Origin: Pseudomonadota bacterium
GTDB lineage: Bacteria; Pseudomonadota; Gammaproteobacteria; Steroidobacterales; Steroidobacteraceae
NCBI GenBank assembly: GCA_023433515.1
Contig: JAEZCN010000173.1
Location: 1 to 5,102 of the forward strand
Direction: 5' to 3'
Length of the DNA stretch: 5,102 nucleotides
The notes under the pieces were generated by a model. It did no database searches. It had not been told where the DNA came from and was given only the letters and a program-made list of their open reading frames with translations. Position numbers and translations under genes: made by a program. Below, one piece after another: positions 5,046 through 5,102 of this stretch; the stretch's first letter is position 1; each line of letters starts with the position of its first letter.

Positions 5046-5102
5046 CTTTCCCAGCAAAAGGGGTCAGCCCTCCAGGACTGACCCCTTTTGCCAGGAAAGG
5101 GG
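5043..5102. terminator. 60-base palindrome, likely bidirectional terminator or REP-like element
   Basis: The inner arms GCAAAAGGGGTCAG (5054-5067) and CTGACCCCTTTTGC (5078-5091) are perfect 14-bp complements around a 10-base loop (5068-5077). After a two-base mismatch on each side (CA at 5052-5053 and 5092-5093) the pairing resumes with CCCCTTTCC (5043-5051) and GGAAAGGGG (5094-5102), all on one symmetry axis at 5072.5. The GC-rich core flanked by AAAA on the left and TTTT on the right is the form expected of an intrinsic terminator that works on both strands, and would end the fabH transcript. The GGGGTCAG/CTGACCCC core also resembles repetitive extragenic palindromes associated with RAYT transposases in GC-rich proteobacteria; that is an impression, not a match I could check. 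The window ends exactly at the last paired base, so the element may continue. Confidence 0.6.

Noticed and set aside
3941..5057. Long ORFs in the other frames of fabH (359 codons plus strand, 332 codons minus strand)
   Set aside because: Arg/His/Gly-rich shadows of the FabH reading frame, which carries the complete Cys-His-Asn triad.
1..5102. tRNA, rRNA, CRISPR array, insertion sequence or prophage genes
   Set aside because: I saw no cloverleaf, no regularly spaced direct repeats, no transposase or integrase motifs; the genes are conserved housekeeping genes in conserved order.

Overview
The window looks like a piece of a high-GC gammaproteobacterial chromosome. It carries the conserved housekeeping neighbourhood rne < > rluC, then maf/yceF <, then > yceD - rpmF - plsX - fabH, in the same order and orientation as I recall from Escherichia coli. 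The strong G/C bias at third codon positions (which also creates long antisense shadow ORFs) and the protein sequences suggest a Xanthomonadales-, Nevskiales- or Steroidobacter-like lineage. I cannot place it more precisely without a search.

Layout: positions 1-112 (minus) hold the first 37 codons of rne (RNase E). Positions 113-506 are a 394-base divergent intergenic region with no convincing gene; it probably holds the promoter and long 5' leader of rne and the promoter of rluC. rluC (507-1529, plus) encodes a 23S rRNA pseudouridine synthase. It converges with maf/yceF (1543-2130, minus), a nucleotide pyrophosphatase, leaving only 13 bases between them. A 101-base divergent region follows and contains a near-consensus sigma70 promoter (TTGACT - 17 - TATCAT). 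It reads into yceD (2232-2765), rpmF (2790-2984, ribosomal protein bL32), plsX (3022-4035) and fabH (4053-5027), which are closely spaced and look like one transcript. Downstream of fabH, from about 5031 to the end of the window, lie strong hairpins and a 60-base near-perfect palindrome ending in GGGG.

How the genes fit together: the left half deals with RNA (RNase E for mRNA and rRNA processing, RluC for 23S rRNA modification). yceD-rpmF links large-subunit ribosome assembly to membrane lipid initiation: PlsX makes acyl-phosphate for phospholipid synthesis and FabH starts each fatty acid chain. This coupling of ribosome and envelope synthesis is established for the gammaproteobacterial cluster.

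I see no sign of a new multi-gene system. The points worth a second look are regulatory: a promoter placed so that yceD mRNA would be nearly leaderless; an rne leader whose predicted length resembles that of E. coli; a hairpin with a UNCG-type loop filling the rpmF-plsX gap; and a palindromic, possibly REP-like or bidirectional terminator element immediately after fabH, where fabD usually follows closely in relatives.
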